A stretch of 64,000 nucleotides of DNA, taken from assembly GCA_024404095.1 (NCBI GenBank), contig JAKSQO010000005.1, positions 55,277-119,276 on the forward strand. Direction: 5' to 3'. The translations under genes and the position numbers were made by a program. How positions within the stretch are numbered: the first letter of the stretch is position 1; every line of letters begins with the position of its first letter. Below are positions 31,053 through 40,073 of the stretch, piece after piece. Origin of the DNA: Clostridia bacterium (GTDB lineage Bacteria > Bacillota > Clostridia > Oscillospirales > Acutalibacteraceae). The notes under the pieces were generated by a model. It was not told where the DNA came from. It ran no database searches and saw nothing but the letters and a program-made list of their open reading frames with translations.

Positions 31053-31575
31053 CAAGACCCTCCTTTATCAGTTCTTTTTTCAGAGCTTCCTTCGCTCTGT
31101 GCAGAAGAACCGCGGTGTTATTTTTGCTCTTTCCGAGAATTGCCGTCACTTCATCATTGCTCATACCTTCAAAATAAGTAAGCCACAATACCTGACTGTA
31201 TTCAGGCTTTAATCTGATGATTGCTTTGTGCAAAATTATGTTTCTGTCTTCTCTGAAATAATCCGACGCCGTGTATTCAATCGTCTCATCAAGAGAAATT
31301 AAATCTGCTTTTCGTCTGTGTCTTAAATAATCAACAGCTGTGTTTCGTCCTATTCGATACAGCCACGTTTTAAAAGAAGATTTACCTTTAAACCTCGGCT
31401 TTTTTACATAAAGCTTTATAAAAGTTTCCTGCACAATATCCTCGGCAACAGTCAGATTATCAGTAATTCCGTTCACAAAAAATGTCAGACCGTCCTTGTA
31501 ATCTCTGATAATTTCTGTCAGCGCATCCTTATCTCCGTTAAGGAAACGGCGGTAGCTACTTTCACCGTTATCCAT
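31036..31575 (-). CDS. ECF-type RNA polymerase sigma factor
   Basis: 179 residues with the two ECF regions: region 2 (about 10-80) with AEDIVQETFIKLYVKKPRF and SFKTWLYRIGRNTAVDYLR, and region 4 (about 115-170) with LKPEYSQVLWLTYFEGMSNDE and VTAILGKSKNNTAVLLHRA. Start 31575 follows AAAGGAGAGACACT. The end overlaps the start of the membrane partner gene by 17 bp, so translation is coupled, as is usual for sigma/anti-sigma pairs. Target promoters cannot be deduced here. Confidence 0.92.
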   Translation of the reverse strand: MDNGESSYRRFLNGDKDALTEIIRDYKDGLTFFVNGITDNLTVAEDIVQETFIKLYVKKPRFKGKSSFKTWLYRIGRNTAVDYLRHRRKADLISLDETIEYTASDYFREDRNIILHKAIIRLKPEYSQVLWLTYFEGMSNDEVTAILGKSKNNTAVLLHRAKEALKKELIKEGLDDEDL

Positions 31576-31649
31576 AGTGTCTCTCCTTTCTGAAAAGCTT
31601 CCTTTCACTTATTAGTCGGATTTAAAGCAAAATTATTACACCCAAAAAC

Positions 31650-31677
31650 AAAAAACCGCTCCTTTTTATCGGAGCGG
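31650..31677 (-). terminator. Terminator after the YitT-family gene
   Basis: Minus strand CCGCTCC/GGAGCGG stem with an eight-base loop and six T (plus-strand A run 31650-31655). Confidence 0.85.
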
Positions 31678-31683
31678 CATTTA

Positions 31684-32592
31684 TTAACCGTCATTAGCGG
31701 CAGGAGGATTGAATCCCTTACCAAGAATTTCATTAGCCTCTGTCAGAACAACAAAGGATTCAGGGTCAATTTCCTTGACATATCGGCGAAGCTTCGGAAT
31801 CTCGTGGCTTCTTGCGACACAGATAAGCAGGTTTTTGCTTTCGCCCGTGTATGCGCCCTTACCGTCAAGAACAGTAACACCTCTGCGGCTGTGCTTGACA
31901 ATGTACTGCGAAATTTCCTCGCCCTTGTCGGTGAAGATATACAGCATCTTGCCGTTTCCGCTGCCGTAGAGAATTCTGTCCATAACCTCTGAGCTTGCAA
32001 AAATCAGAATGGCTGCATACATCGCGCTGTCAACACTTCTGAAAACAATTGCGGCAGCAAGAACCACCGCCGTATCGCAGACAAGAATCATTGTTCCCAT
32101 TGTCATATGCGGCCAGATTTTCTTCAGCAGTCTTCCGAGAACATCCGTACCGCCCGAGGTTGCACCCCTGACAATAATCAACGCAATTCCCGCTCCGCAC
32201 ATCGCACCGCAGAACAGCGCCGCAAGGAGCTTATCGCCGTTATAAAGACTGATATTAAATCTGTCAATCAGCTTTGCGGCGATATCAATTTCTGCGGAAA
32301 GTATTGTTGTAACCCACAGGGTTTTGAGTGTGAACGCTTTGCCGATAAATATCCACGCAAGGATAATCAGCGGTATATTCAGGATGAATCCTGTAAGTCC
32401 GACAGGACATTGCGGAAAAAGGTAGTTGATTATAATCGCAACACCTGTTATACCGCTCTGAGCAATATTATTCGGAATTGCAAAAATATTGACGCCAAAC
32501 GAATACAGCGCACACCCTATAACGAAGTAAATGTTATCGGTTATAACGGTTTTAATATTTAAATTTTTCTTAAGGCTCTTTGATTTCTTCAT
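31684..32592 (-). CDS. YitT family membrane protein (DUF161-DUF2179)
   Basis: 302 residues. About five N-terminal hydrophobic helices containing FGVNIFAIPNNIAQSGITG and IIVRGATSGGTDVLGRLL, followed by a soluble C-terminal DUF2179 domain from about residue 215 (GKMLYIFTDKGEEISQYI, RGVTVLDGKGAYT). Family function is unsettled. The start at 32592 lies behind CGGAGGCTGAAA, giving a 23-bp overlap with mrnC; an upstream extension in the same frame lies fully inside mrnC and is rejected. Confidence 0.87.
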   Translation of the reverse strand: MKKSKSLKKNLNIKTVITDNIYFVIGCALYSFGVNIFAIPNNIAQSGITGVAIIINYLFPQCPVGLTGFILNIPLIILAWIFIGKAFTLKTLWVTTILSAEIDIAAKLIDRFNISLYNGDKLLAALFCGAMCGAGIALIIVRGATSGGTDVLGRLLKKIWPHMTMGTMILVCDTAVVLAAAIVFRSVDSAMYAAILIFASSEVMDRILYGSGNGKMLYIFTDKGEEISQYIVKHSRRGVTVLDGKGAYTGESKNLLICVARSHEIPKLRRYVKEIDPESFVVLTEANEILGKGFNPPAANDG

Positions 32593-32989
32593 TTTCAGCC
32601 TCCGAAATAATCGCATAAAGCTCCCTGACTCTGTCAGTTTCGCCCGAAAGATAAAGATATCCGAAAAGAGCTTCAAAGCCTGTCGCCATATGGTAGTCGC
32701 TCTGGCTCGCATTTCTCGGCAGATGTCCCGACTTTGCGTTTCTTCCACGCTTATATACGGAGATTTCTTTCTCCGTAAGATACGGCATCAGCTTTTCAAC
32801 AAAAGCCGCCTGAGCGGATGCCTTAACCTTTCTGACAGCGAGATTGTGCAGGTCATTGGCAGGTCGGTTGGCATCACAGATAATATCCTCACGCACAAGT
32901 AAGTCAAAAACCGTGTCGCCGATAAAAGCGAGAGTAAGCGGACTTAGCTCGTTGGGATTTATGCTTTTTTCACTTAAAAATCTATCCAT
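32570..32989 (-). CDS. mrnC: Mini-ribonuclease III
   Basis: 139 residues, an RNase III catalytic domain without the double-stranded RNA-binding domain. Motifs: LTLAFIGDTVFDLLVRE (catalytic Asp region), HNLAVRKVKASAQA, and YKRGRNAKSGHLPRNASQSD followed by ATGFEALFGYLYL. In B. subtilis Mini-III matures 23S rRNA. It lies 6 bp after obgE in the same direction. Confidence 0.93.
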   Translation of the reverse strand: MDRFLSEKSINPNELSPLTLAFIGDTVFDLLVREDIICDANRPANDLHNLAVRKVKASAQAAFVEKLMPYLTEKEISVYKRGRNAKSGHLPRNASQSDYHMATGFEALFGYLYLSGETDRVRELYAIISEAENEEIKEP

Positions 32990-32995
32990 ATCATT

Positions 32996-34267
32996 TTACG
33001 GCACGAAATCAAACTCAAGGTCATAGATTTCAACTGTGTCGCCTTCCTGTATACCTTTTGCAATAAGAGCGTCAATTATGCCCGTAGACTGGAGAACCCT
33101 CTGAAAATACTGCAATGATTCATAATCGTCGAGGTCGGTTCTCTGAAGAATCTTGAGAAGCCATTCACCCTCAACTGAGTAAACGTCGTCTTCAACCGTA
33201 ATCGTGAATTTGCCGTCATTGCTCTTTTCAAAGAATTCGGCGGGAATTTCTTCCTTTTCATATCTCTTAATCGGAGGAAGCGTTGCAAGCTTTGCCGCAA
33301 CGGCATTGATAACCTCCTGTGTACCCTCGACAATCGGAGCGCACATTGTAAGATAGGTGTAACCGCGTTCTGTGAAGTATTTTTCAAGCCTTTCAAGCTG
33401 TTCATCGGACGCAAGGTCAATTTTATTTCCGACAACAATCTGCGGCAGGTCAGCCATATCGGGGTTGAACTTCACAAGCTCCTCATTGATTTTATTGAAA
33501 TCGTCAATCGGATCTCTGCCCTCGCTGCCTGCGGCATCAAGAATATGCACAAGCAGACGGCATCTTTCAACGTGTCTTAAGAACTGATGACCAAGACCGA
33601 TACCCTCGCTTGCACCCTCGATAAGACCCGGAATATCTGCCATAACGAAGGAATTACCCTCGCCCATTGAAACAACACCGAGAACAGGTGTGAGAGTGGT
33701 AAAATGGTAGTCGGCGATAATCGGCTTTGCCTCGCTGACAACAGAAATCAGCGTGGATTTGCCGACATTCGGGAATCCGAGCAGACCGACATCTGCAAGA
33801 AGCTTCAGTTCAAGACTAACTTCCCATTCCTCACCCGGAATACCGGGCTTTGCAAAACGGGGTGTCTGCCTTGTCGGAGTAGCAAAATGAGAGTTACCCC
33901 ATCCGCCTCGACCGCCTTTTGCGGCAACAAACTCGTCATCATCAGACATATCAGCCATAACCTTACCACTCGAAACCTCACGGATAACAGTTCCTCTCGG
34001 AACCTCGATTATCAGATCCTCGCCCTTCTTGCCGTTGCGGTGTCCTGTCTGACCCTGCATTCCGTTGGGAGCCTTGTATTTTCTTTTATAGCGGAAATCG
34101 GCAAGTGTAGCAAGGTTATCGTTAACTCTGAAAACAATGTTTCCTCCCCTGCCGCCGTCACCGCCGTCAGGTCCGCCCGCGGCAACGTACTTTTCACGTC
34201 TGAACGCTACAGCACCGTTACCGCCGTCGCCTGCTTTAATTTTAATTTTGGCTATGTCAACAAACAT
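32996..34267 (-). CDS. obgE: GTPase Obg
   Basis: 423 residues in three parts: the glycine-rich Obg fold (1-158; KIKIKAGDGGNGAVAFRREK, GGRGGWGN), a GTPase domain with GFPNVGKSTLI (P-loop), DIPGLIEGAS (switch II) and GNKIDLAS, and the C-terminal OCT domain (about 340-423). Functions in 50S ribosome assembly and stress control. Gram-positive Obg of this length with OCT is normal. Starts 20 bp after eda, so it may be read through from the sugar-acid operon. Confidence 0.96.
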   Translation of the reverse strand: MFVDIAKIKIKAGDGGNGAVAFRREKYVAAGGPDGGDGGRGGNIVFRVNDNLATLADFRYKRKYKAPNGMQGQTGHRNGKKGEDLIIEVPRGTVIREVSSGKVMADMSDDDEFVAAKGGRGGWGNSHFATPTRQTPRFAKPGIPGEEWEVSLELKLLADVGLLGFPNVGKSTLISVVSEAKPIIADYHFTTLTPVLGVVSMGEGNSFVMADIPGLIEGASEGIGLGHQFLRHVERCRLLVHILDAAGSEGRDPIDDFNKINEELVKFNPDMADLPQIVVGNKIDLASDEQLERLEKYFTERGYTYLTMCAPIVEGTQEVINAVAAKLATLPPIKRYEKEEIPAEFFEKSNDGKFTITVEDDVYSVEGEWLLKILQRTDLDDYESLQYFQRVLQSTGIIDALIAKGIQEGDTVEIYDLEFDFVP

Positions 34268-34287
34268 AGTACTTTACCTCTGATAAA

Positions 34288-34935
34288 TTATAATTCAGCT
34301 CTTGCAGCCTTGATATTGGCAACAAACTGCTTTGCTGTTTCTGTGATTTTCTTGTAGTCGCCTGTCTTTGCGCCTGCTGTAAGTGATGAACCTGCGCCGA
34401 CAGCAACTGCGCCTGCCTTAATCCACTCACCGACGTTGTTAACATCAACGCCGCCTGTGGGCATCATCTTGGCATAAGGAATAGGTCCTCGGATGTCCTT
34501 GATAATCTTTGGTCCGAAAAGGTCGCCGGGGAATACCTTGAGGATGTCTGCGCCATTTTCCATAGCAAGCACGCCCTCACGTACTGTCATGATACCGGGC
34601 ATCATAGCAACTCTGTAACGGTTGCACATCTTGAGAGTTTCAAGGTCAAGATAAGGGCTTACAATGTACTGCGCACCGCTGAGCATAGCGATTCTTGCAG
34701 TAGCTGCATCCATAACTGTACCTGCGCCGAGAATGATATCGTTCTCGTCATACTTCTTTGCAAGATCCTCGATAACCTTATCTGCGTGAGGAACTGTGAA
34801 TGTAAGCTCGATAGCGGCAACTCCGCCCTCCATGCAGGCGTCAACAATTCTCTCAGCCTTATCTGTGCTCTCAGCACGAACAACCGCAACAATACCGCAG
34901 TCCTGAATTCTGGTTAAAATACGTTCTTTATCCAT
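34288..34935 (-). CDS. eda: 2-keto-3-deoxy-6-phosphogluconate aldolase
   Basis: 215 residues. Cleaves KDPG to pyruvate and glyceraldehyde 3-phosphate. Seen: GIVAVVRAES, the catalytic Glu in AAIELTFTVP, LGAGTVMDA, Schiff-base Lys in ADILKVFPGDLFG, and MPTGGV phosphate loop. The start at 34935 has AAAGGAAG upstream; the in-frame extension to 34995 lies within kdgK. Last metabolic step of the uronate pathway encoded here. Confidence 0.94.
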   Translation of the reverse strand: MDKERILTRIQDCGIVAVVRAESTDKAERIVDACMEGGVAAIELTFTVPHADKVIEDLAKKYDENDIILGAGTVMDAATARIAMLSGAQYIVSPYLDLETLKMCNRYRVAMMPGIMTVREGVLAMENGADILKVFPGDLFGPKIIKDIRGPIPYAKMMPTGGVDVNNVGEWIKAGAVAVGAGSSLTAGAKTGDYKKITETAKQFVANIKAARAEL

Positions 34936-34951
34936 TATGAATCTTCCTTTC

Positions 34952-36049
34952 TTATCTCTGAACTCTTGCGCCTGCACCGCCGACAAGTCTTTCAACCTCA
35001 GCCTTGCTTGCCATTGATGTGTCGCCGGGTGTTGTCATAGCAAGTGCGCCGTGCGCAACACCGTAATTCACAGCTGTCTGAGCATCCTCAAATGTCATAA
35101 GGCCGTAAACAAGACCCGATGCGAAGCTGTCACCGCCGCCGACACGGTCATAGATTTCAAGTGCAGGGAATTCAAGTCCCTTATAGATTTTTCCGTCAGC
35201 CCAGCAGATTGCGCTCCAGTCATTGACAGTAGCAGTCTTAACTGTTCTGAGCGTTGTAGCGATAACCTTGAAATTGGGATAAACCTTAACAGCATTCTCA
35301 ATCATCTTGAAATATCCGTCAATGTTAAGCTCCTTAAGGTCGGCATCATTGCCCTCAACCTCAAGACCGAGACAGGCTGTGAAGTCCTCCTCATTGCCTA
35401 TCATAACGTCAATGTACTTTGCAATTTCCTTATTGACCTCCTGCGCCTTTGCCTGACCGCCGATATCCTTCCAGAGTGACGGACGGTAGTTAAGGTCATA
35501 GGAAACGATTGTGCCGTACTTCTTTGCAGCCTTAACAGCTTCAATAACAACCTCAGCTGTTGTGTCGGAAAGAGCGGCAAAAATTCCGCCTGTGTGAAGC
35601 CAGCGAACACCGAGAGTACCGAAGATATAATCCCAGTCGATATCGCCTGCCTTAAGCTGTGAAGCGGCTGTGTTGCCCCTGTCAGAGCAGCCGACAGCGC
35701 CTCGGATACCGAATCCGCGCTCGGTAAAATTGAGACCGTTACGAACTGTGCGTCCGATACCGTCATATTTTACCCATTTGATAAGCGAGGTGTCAACTCC
35801 GCCCTGAAGCATAAAATCCTCAACAAGTCTGCCGACCTCGTTATCCGCGAAAGCTGTTACAGCCGCTGTACGAAGTCCGAAGCATCTGCGAAGTCCGCGC
35901 GCAACATTATATTCTCCGCCGCCTTCCCATGCACGGAAGCTTCTTGCTGTCTTAATTCTTCCGTCGCCCGGGTCGAGGCGAAGCATGATTTCACCCAAAG
36001 AAATCATATCGAATTTACATTCTTCCTTTGGTCTTAAATTCAAATTCAT
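34952..36049 (-). CDS. kdgK: 2-keto-3-deoxygluconate kinase (PfkB family)
   Basis: 365 residues. Ribokinase fold: N-terminal SLGEIMLRLDPGD and AWEGGGEYNVARGL, and the C-terminal ATP/catalytic motif YDRVGGGDSFASGLVYGL with the base Asp. Phosphorylates KDG for the aldolase encoded 16 bp downstream. It is somewhat longer than usual KdgK (about 310-340), owing to an insert around residues 215-245. Assignment to KDG rather than another sugar rests on the eda and uxuA neighbours. Confidence 0.88.
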   Translation of the reverse strand: MNLNLRPKEECKFDMISLGEIMLRLDPGDGRIKTARSFRAWEGGGEYNVARGLRRCFGLRTAAVTAFADNEVGRLVEDFMLQGGVDTSLIKWVKYDGIGRTVRNGLNFTERGFGIRGAVGCSDRGNTAASQLKAGDIDWDYIFGTLGVRWLHTGGIFAALSDTTAEVVIEAVKAAKKYGTIVSYDLNYRPSLWKDIGGQAKAQEVNKEIAKYIDVMIGNEEDFTACLGLEVEGNDADLKELNIDGYFKMIENAVKVYPNFKVIATTLRTVKTATVNDWSAICWADGKIYKGLEFPALEIYDRVGGGDSFASGLVYGLMTFEDAQTAVNYGVAHGALAMTTPGDTSMASKAEVERLVGGAGARVQR

Positions 36050-36053
36050 TTCT

Positions 36054-37052
36054 TCAGCTCCTTTTATTCTTTCTGTTTTTATAAAAATCTTTCATTGTCG
36101 GATCCTGAATCTGTCTCGCAAGCTCATAGAGATGACGTGAATAATAGCAAGCGGTAATCATGAGTTTATCCTTTATGCTTATTCCGTTCGCCTTTAAAAA
36201 TGTCTTTCTCCATCTGCGCCACGCTGACCTTGCCGCTTTTTTTGTGTCCTGTTCATACGGTGAGCATATTGATTTTGTTCTGACAAAAAGCAATGCCTTA
36301 AAAAGACAGGTCAGACTGTAATTTTTAAGATAGCAGTCCTCTTTATCGGCAAAATACTCAGCATTCATCTCGTTGACGTGAATCTCAGTTATGTTTTTAG
36401 GCGAGAATTCGTGAAAGGATGCGGAATCCTCACGCATATAATAATAATAAATCCGGGATTCAAGCCTGTAACCAAGATTATTTCTGATGCTGTGCAGAAC
36501 ACGAAGCATATAGTTAAAATCCTCAGCATTGGTTATTCCGACAGGAAATCTGAACTTTTCAAGAACTTCCCTTCTGAAAATCTTTCCCCAGACAGCTCTG
36601 TCCATGCCATCCTCAAAAAGGATGTTCTCAGAAAGCTCAGTAACAACGGCATTTTCAATCGGTTTCATTTTATCATTAAGCTTCGATGTAAGTATTCCCC
36701 TGCCGAAAACTGTATTACACTGCTTTTCTTCAATCGTTTTATACAGCAGCTCAACCGCCTGAAAGTGCATATAATCATCGCCGTCAACAAACATAATATA
36801 CTCACCCTTAGCGTGATCGAGGCCGTTGTTTCTTGCGGCGGAAACACCTGCGTTTTCCTGACGGATGTAGACAATACGGCTGTCCTTCTCAGCCATTGCC
36901 GAGATAATCTCGCCGCTTCTGTCCTTGCTTCCGTCATCAATGCACAGTATTTCAAGATTGCGGTAGGTCTGATTTACAAGACTGTTCAGACAGTTTTCTA
37001 TGTAATTCTCAAGGTTATATACGGGTATTATTATACTTACAAGCTTATCCAT
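36054..37052 (-). CDS. Glycosyltransferase family 2
   Basis: 332 residues. GT-A fold domain at the N-terminus: MDKLVSIIIPVYNLENYIENC, LEILCIDDGSKDRSGEI, ENAGVSAARNNGLDHAKG and the metal motif FVDGDDYMH (about 92-100). The C-terminal third is polar and helical, without membrane helix. Transfers a sugar from a nucleotide donor; acceptor unknown. It sits between the mannonate oxidoreductase and kdgK genes where no such enzyme is needed, and is preceded by a strong hairpin, so it may be an insertion into the operon. Confidence 0.88.
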   Translation of the reverse strand: MDKLVSIIIPVYNLENYIENCLNSLVNQTYRNLEILCIDDGSKDRSGEIISAMAEKDSRIVYIRQENAGVSAARNNGLDHAKGEYIMFVDGDDYMHFQAVELLYKTIEEKQCNTVFGRGILTSKLNDKMKPIENAVVTELSENILFEDGMDRAVWGKIFRREVLEKFRFPVGITNAEDFNYMLRVLHSIRNNLGYRLESRIYYYYMREDSASFHEFSPKNITEIHVNEMNAEYFADKEDCYLKNYSLTCLFKALLFVRTKSICSPYEQDTKKAARSAWRRWRKTFLKANGISIKDKLMITACYYSRHLYELARQIQDPTMKDFYKNRKNKRS

Positions 37053-37074
37053 AATCCACCTCAAAACAGAGTTT

Positions 37075-37104
37075 AACACACAGAAGACTTTTCTTCTGTG
37101 TGTT
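37075..37104. terminator. Perfect 13-bp hairpin before the glycosyltransferase
   Basis: AACACACAGAAGA (37075-37087) pairs perfectly with 37092-37104 around CTTT. In the minus (operon) direction no U-tract follows, so it is more likely a message-stabilising or partial stop than a full terminator. Confidence 0.5.
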
Positions 37105-37114
37105 ATTTTACTGA

Positions 37115-37966
37115 TTAAACGCCTGAATATGCGTTGAAGCCGCCGTCAACAGCGATTGTTGTACCTGTTACGAAGCCGGAGTACTCCTTGTCGCAGAGGA
37201 AAAGAAGTGCACCTGAAAGCTCCTCGGGCTCGCCGAAACGACCCATAGGTGTAGCGGCAAGAATCTTGCCTGTTCTTGCTGTGGGTGTGCCGTCATCGTT
37301 CCACAGAAGTGTCTTGTTCTGCTGAGTTGAGAAGAAGCCGGGAGCGATAGCGTTAACACGGATACCCATGTCAGCAAAGTGAACAGCCATCCACTGTGTG
37401 AAGTTTGCAACAGCAGCCTTTGCAGCTGAATATGCGGGAATTTTTGTAAGAGGACGGAAAGCATTCATTGATGTAATCATAATAATACAGCTGTCCTCTT
37501 TCTCAGCCATATCCTTTGCAAAAATCTGTGTCGGGATAAGTGTACCGAGGAAGTTAAGATTGAAAACGAAAGATATACCTGCAGGATCAAGGTCGAAGAA
37601 GGTTTTGATATTCTCGTCCTTTTCAATAAGGTCAATCTTTTCAAGTGTTTCTTTTGTAGTTGTGCCCTTGGGGTTGTTACCGCCGGCACCGTTGAGAAGA
37701 ATGTCACAGGTTCCGAGTTTCTCGTTGACAACGTCTCTTGCCTTCTGCATGCTTTCGGGCTCAAGAGCGTTACAGCCTACTGCAATCGCTGTGCCGCCGT
37801 CAGCAACGATTTCATCAGCAACCTTCTGAGCAGCCGCCTCATTGAGGTCAAGAACGGCAACCTTGACACCCTGCTTAGCAAGTGTCTTGGCAAAGCCTGA
37901 GCAGAGAACTCCGCCGCCGCCTGTGATAACGGCTACCTTGCCGTTAAGTGATTCATGCTTAGTCAT
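37115..37966 (-). CDS. SDR family D-mannonate (fructuronate) oxidoreductase
   Basis: 283 residues, classical short-chain dehydrogenase. Cofactor motif VAVITGGGGVLCSGFAKTL, LLNGAGGNNP, catalytic Ser in IIMITSMNAF, Tyr-Lys in PAYSAAKAAV, and NAIAPGFF. It matches the short-chain enzyme that replaces UxuB in many Firmicutes (fructuronate/mannonate interconversion). The pathway place is inferred from uxuA, which overlaps it by 8 bp. Confidence 0.85.
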   Translation of the reverse strand: MTKHESLNGKVAVITGGGGVLCSGFAKTLAKQGVKVAVLDLNEAAAQKVADEIVADGGTAIAVGCNALEPESMQKARDVVNEKLGTCDILLNGAGGNNPKGTTTKETLEKIDLIEKDENIKTFFDLDPAGISFVFNLNFLGTLIPTQIFAKDMAEKEDSCIIMITSMNAFRPLTKIPAYSAAKAAVANFTQWMAVHFADMGIRVNAIAPGFFSTQQNKTLLWNDDGTPTARTGKILAATPMGRFGEPEELSGALLFLCDKEYSGFVTGTTIAVDGGFNAYSGV

Positions 37967-39041
37967 TATATATTACTCCCTTAGATGATTTTTTTACAGC
38001 TTCCCAGAGGCCGTTGATGTAAGCGCAGCCGAGAGCTCTGTCATAAAGACCATAGCCCGGACGTGCAACCTCGCCCCATATCATTCTGCCGTGGTCAGGA
38101 CGGACATAGCCGTCAAAACCAACCTCCTGAAGAGCCTTGACAATCTCGTACATATCAAGTGAACCGTCCTCGGAAAAATGAGATGTTTCGTTGAACCAGC
38201 TCTCACGGATTTTTACGTTGCGAAGATGAGCGAAGTAAATTCTGTCACCAACCTCACGGATCATTGCAGGCAGGTCATTCTTCGGGCTGCAGCCGAGTGA
38301 GCCTGTGCAGAAGGTCAGACCGTTATAGGGTGAATCAACAAGCTTAAGGAAACGTCTGATATCCTCAATGTTTTTGATAATTCTCGGAAGTCCGAAGATA
38401 TCCCACGGCGGATCATCGGGATGGATAGCCATTTTGACGTCGCATTCCTCACAGACGGGAATAATCTCCTCAAGGAAATGCTTGAGATTTCTCCACATAT
38501 CCTCTGCCGTGATGTCCTTATATTTTTCAAACAGCTCTTTAATTTCGCCCATTCTCTCGGTTTCCCAGCCGGGCATTGCGTAGCCGTTTGAATTATCGTC
38601 TATCTCCTTGAACATATCCTCGGGGCTTTTGCCCTCAACCTGCTTGCCGTTGTAGCACAGACAGGTTGCGCCATTGCCCATATCCATAGCAAGGTCGGTT
38701 CTTGTCCAGTCAAAAACGGGCATAAAGTTGTAGCATATGCATTTAACTCCTGCCTTTGCAAGGTTTCTGATGCTGATTTTATAATTTTCTATGTACTTAT
38801 CAGCTGTAGGTGCGCCAAGCTTGATATCCTCGTGTACGTTAACGCTTTCGATGCACTCCATGGTAAGACCTGCGGCTTCAATCTCAGCCTTCATTTCCAT
38901 TACCATATCAAGGGGCCATGCTTCACCTGCGGGAAGCTTGTGAAGTGCAGGAACAACGCCGACTACACCGGGAACCTGGCGAATCTGTTCGAGGGATACT
39001 GTGTCCTTATCCGCACCGAACCAGCGCATTGTCATTTGCAT
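37959..39041 (-). CDS. uxuA: Mannonate dehydratase
   Basis: 360 residues, a TIM-barrel dehydratase that turns D-mannonate into 2-keto-3-deoxygluconate. Family segments: MTMRWFGADKDTVSLEQIRQ, GVVPALHKLPAGEAWP, CIESVNVHEDIKLG, MAIHPDDPPWDIFGLPRI (metal site) and VRPDHGRMIWGE. Length agrees with the Gram-positive UxuA. Coupled to the SDR gene by overlap; the upstream uronate isomerase (uxaC) is not in this window. Confidence 0.95.
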   Translation of the reverse strand: MQMTMRWFGADKDTVSLEQIRQVPGVVGVVPALHKLPAGEAWPLDMVMEMKAEIEAAGLTMECIESVNVHEDIKLGAPTADKYIENYKISIRNLAKAGVKCICYNFMPVFDWTRTDLAMDMGNGATCLCYNGKQVEGKSPEDMFKEIDDNSNGYAMPGWETERMGEIKELFEKYKDITAEDMWRNLKHFLEEIIPVCEECDVKMAIHPDDPPWDIFGLPRIIKNIEDIRRFLKLVDSPYNGLTFCTGSLGCSPKNDLPAMIREVGDRIYFAHLRNVKIRESWFNETSHFSEDGSLDMYEIVKALQEVGFDGYVRPDHGRMIWGEVARPGYGLYDRALGCAYINGLWEAVKKSSKGVIYND

Positions 39042-39045
39042 AGTA

Positions 39046-40059
39046 TCAGTCCTTTTTTATATAAACTTTTTCTCCGATTTCGTCGGAGGCATAAATTGCG
39101 AGAAATTCTTCAACTGCCTTGCCGCCCTCGTTTGCTTCAATCGGGAAGCTCCGCCCTGTTTTAACACAGTCGTAGAAATCGGCAATCAGAGAATCATGAC
39201 CCTTGCCCCAGTAATCCTTGCCGACAAACTCGGCATTTTCGGGCAAAGACAGCTGTTCAACAACGCCGTCCTTAATTTTATAAGCGTTGTCACCCTCAAT
39301 TCTGAGCGTTCCGTTCTCGCAGACAAAATCAAGCAGAACAGGCAGATTCGCACCGCAGGCAACTGTGCCGTTATAAAGAGCTACTGTGCCGTCCTCAAAT
39401 TCATAACGTGCAATTGCGGTGTCCTCAACCTCAATTTTACCCTTAAACTTGTCCTTGAAGATATGTCCGCTGACAGATTTGACATCCATACCTGCAAGAT
39501 AGCGAAGCAGATCACCCGTATGTATAGCCTGATTAACAAGAACACCGCCGCACTCCTTTTCGAGTGTGCCGTGCCAGTCATCGGAATAATAGCTTTCCTC
39601 ACGCTTCCAGTGCACAGCGGCTCTTGCAGTAATCAGCTTTCCGAGCTCGCCTGAGTCAAGAAGATTTTTTACAATTTTTACTGACCTGTTGTATCTGTTC
39701 TGAAAGCACACACCGTACTGCGCACCGCTCATAAGCTGAGCAAGTCTGAGCTTTTTCAGTCCGTCCTTTGAAACCGCACACGGCTTTTCGCACAAAACAT
39801 TTATGCCCTGAGACAAAGCCTTGACAGCCATGGGAACGTGGAGATAATGCGGAGTACAGATATGAACACAGTCGGGTCTGTCCTCACTAAGCATTTCGTC
39901 AAAATCGTAAAACGCTCTGCAATTATGCTTTACGGCGGCGGCATCAGCCCTTTCGGGCTTGATGTCAACTACCGATGAAATTGTAATTCCTTCAATTTTT
40001 TCCAACGCGTTGAAGTGGCATCTTGAAATATTGCCGCATCCAACAACAGAAACTTTCAT
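39046..40059 (-). CDS. Gfo/Idh/MocA family oxidoreductase
   Basis: 337 residues. NAD(P)-binding fold with VVGCGNISRCHFNAL, CTPHYLHVPMAVKAL and the catalytic-Lys motif VLCEKPCAVS; C-terminal alpha/beta domain with GGVLVNQAIHTGDLLRYL. Such enzymes oxidise a hydroxyl of sugars, inositols or glycosides. It begins 14 bp after the bifunctional fusion gene and 4 bp before uxuA, so it belongs to the uronate operon; substrate unknown. Start at 40059 follows GGGGAATC. Confidence 0.88.
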   Translation of the reverse strand: MKVSVVGCGNISRCHFNALEKIEGITISSVVDIKPERADAAAVKHNCRAFYDFDEMLSEDRPDCVHICTPHYLHVPMAVKALSQGINVLCEKPCAVSKDGLKKLRLAQLMSGAQYGVCFQNRYNRSVKIVKNLLDSGELGKLITARAAVHWKREESYYSDDWHGTLEKECGGVLVNQAIHTGDLLRYLAGMDVKSVSGHIFKDKFKGKIEVEDTAIARYEFEDGTVALYNGTVACGANLPVLLDFVCENGTLRIEGDNAYKIKDGVVEQLSLPENAEFVGKDYWGKGHDSLIADFYDCVKTGRSFPIEANEGGKAVEEFLAIYASDEIGEKVYIKKD

Positions 40060-40073
40060 AAAAGATTCCCCAA

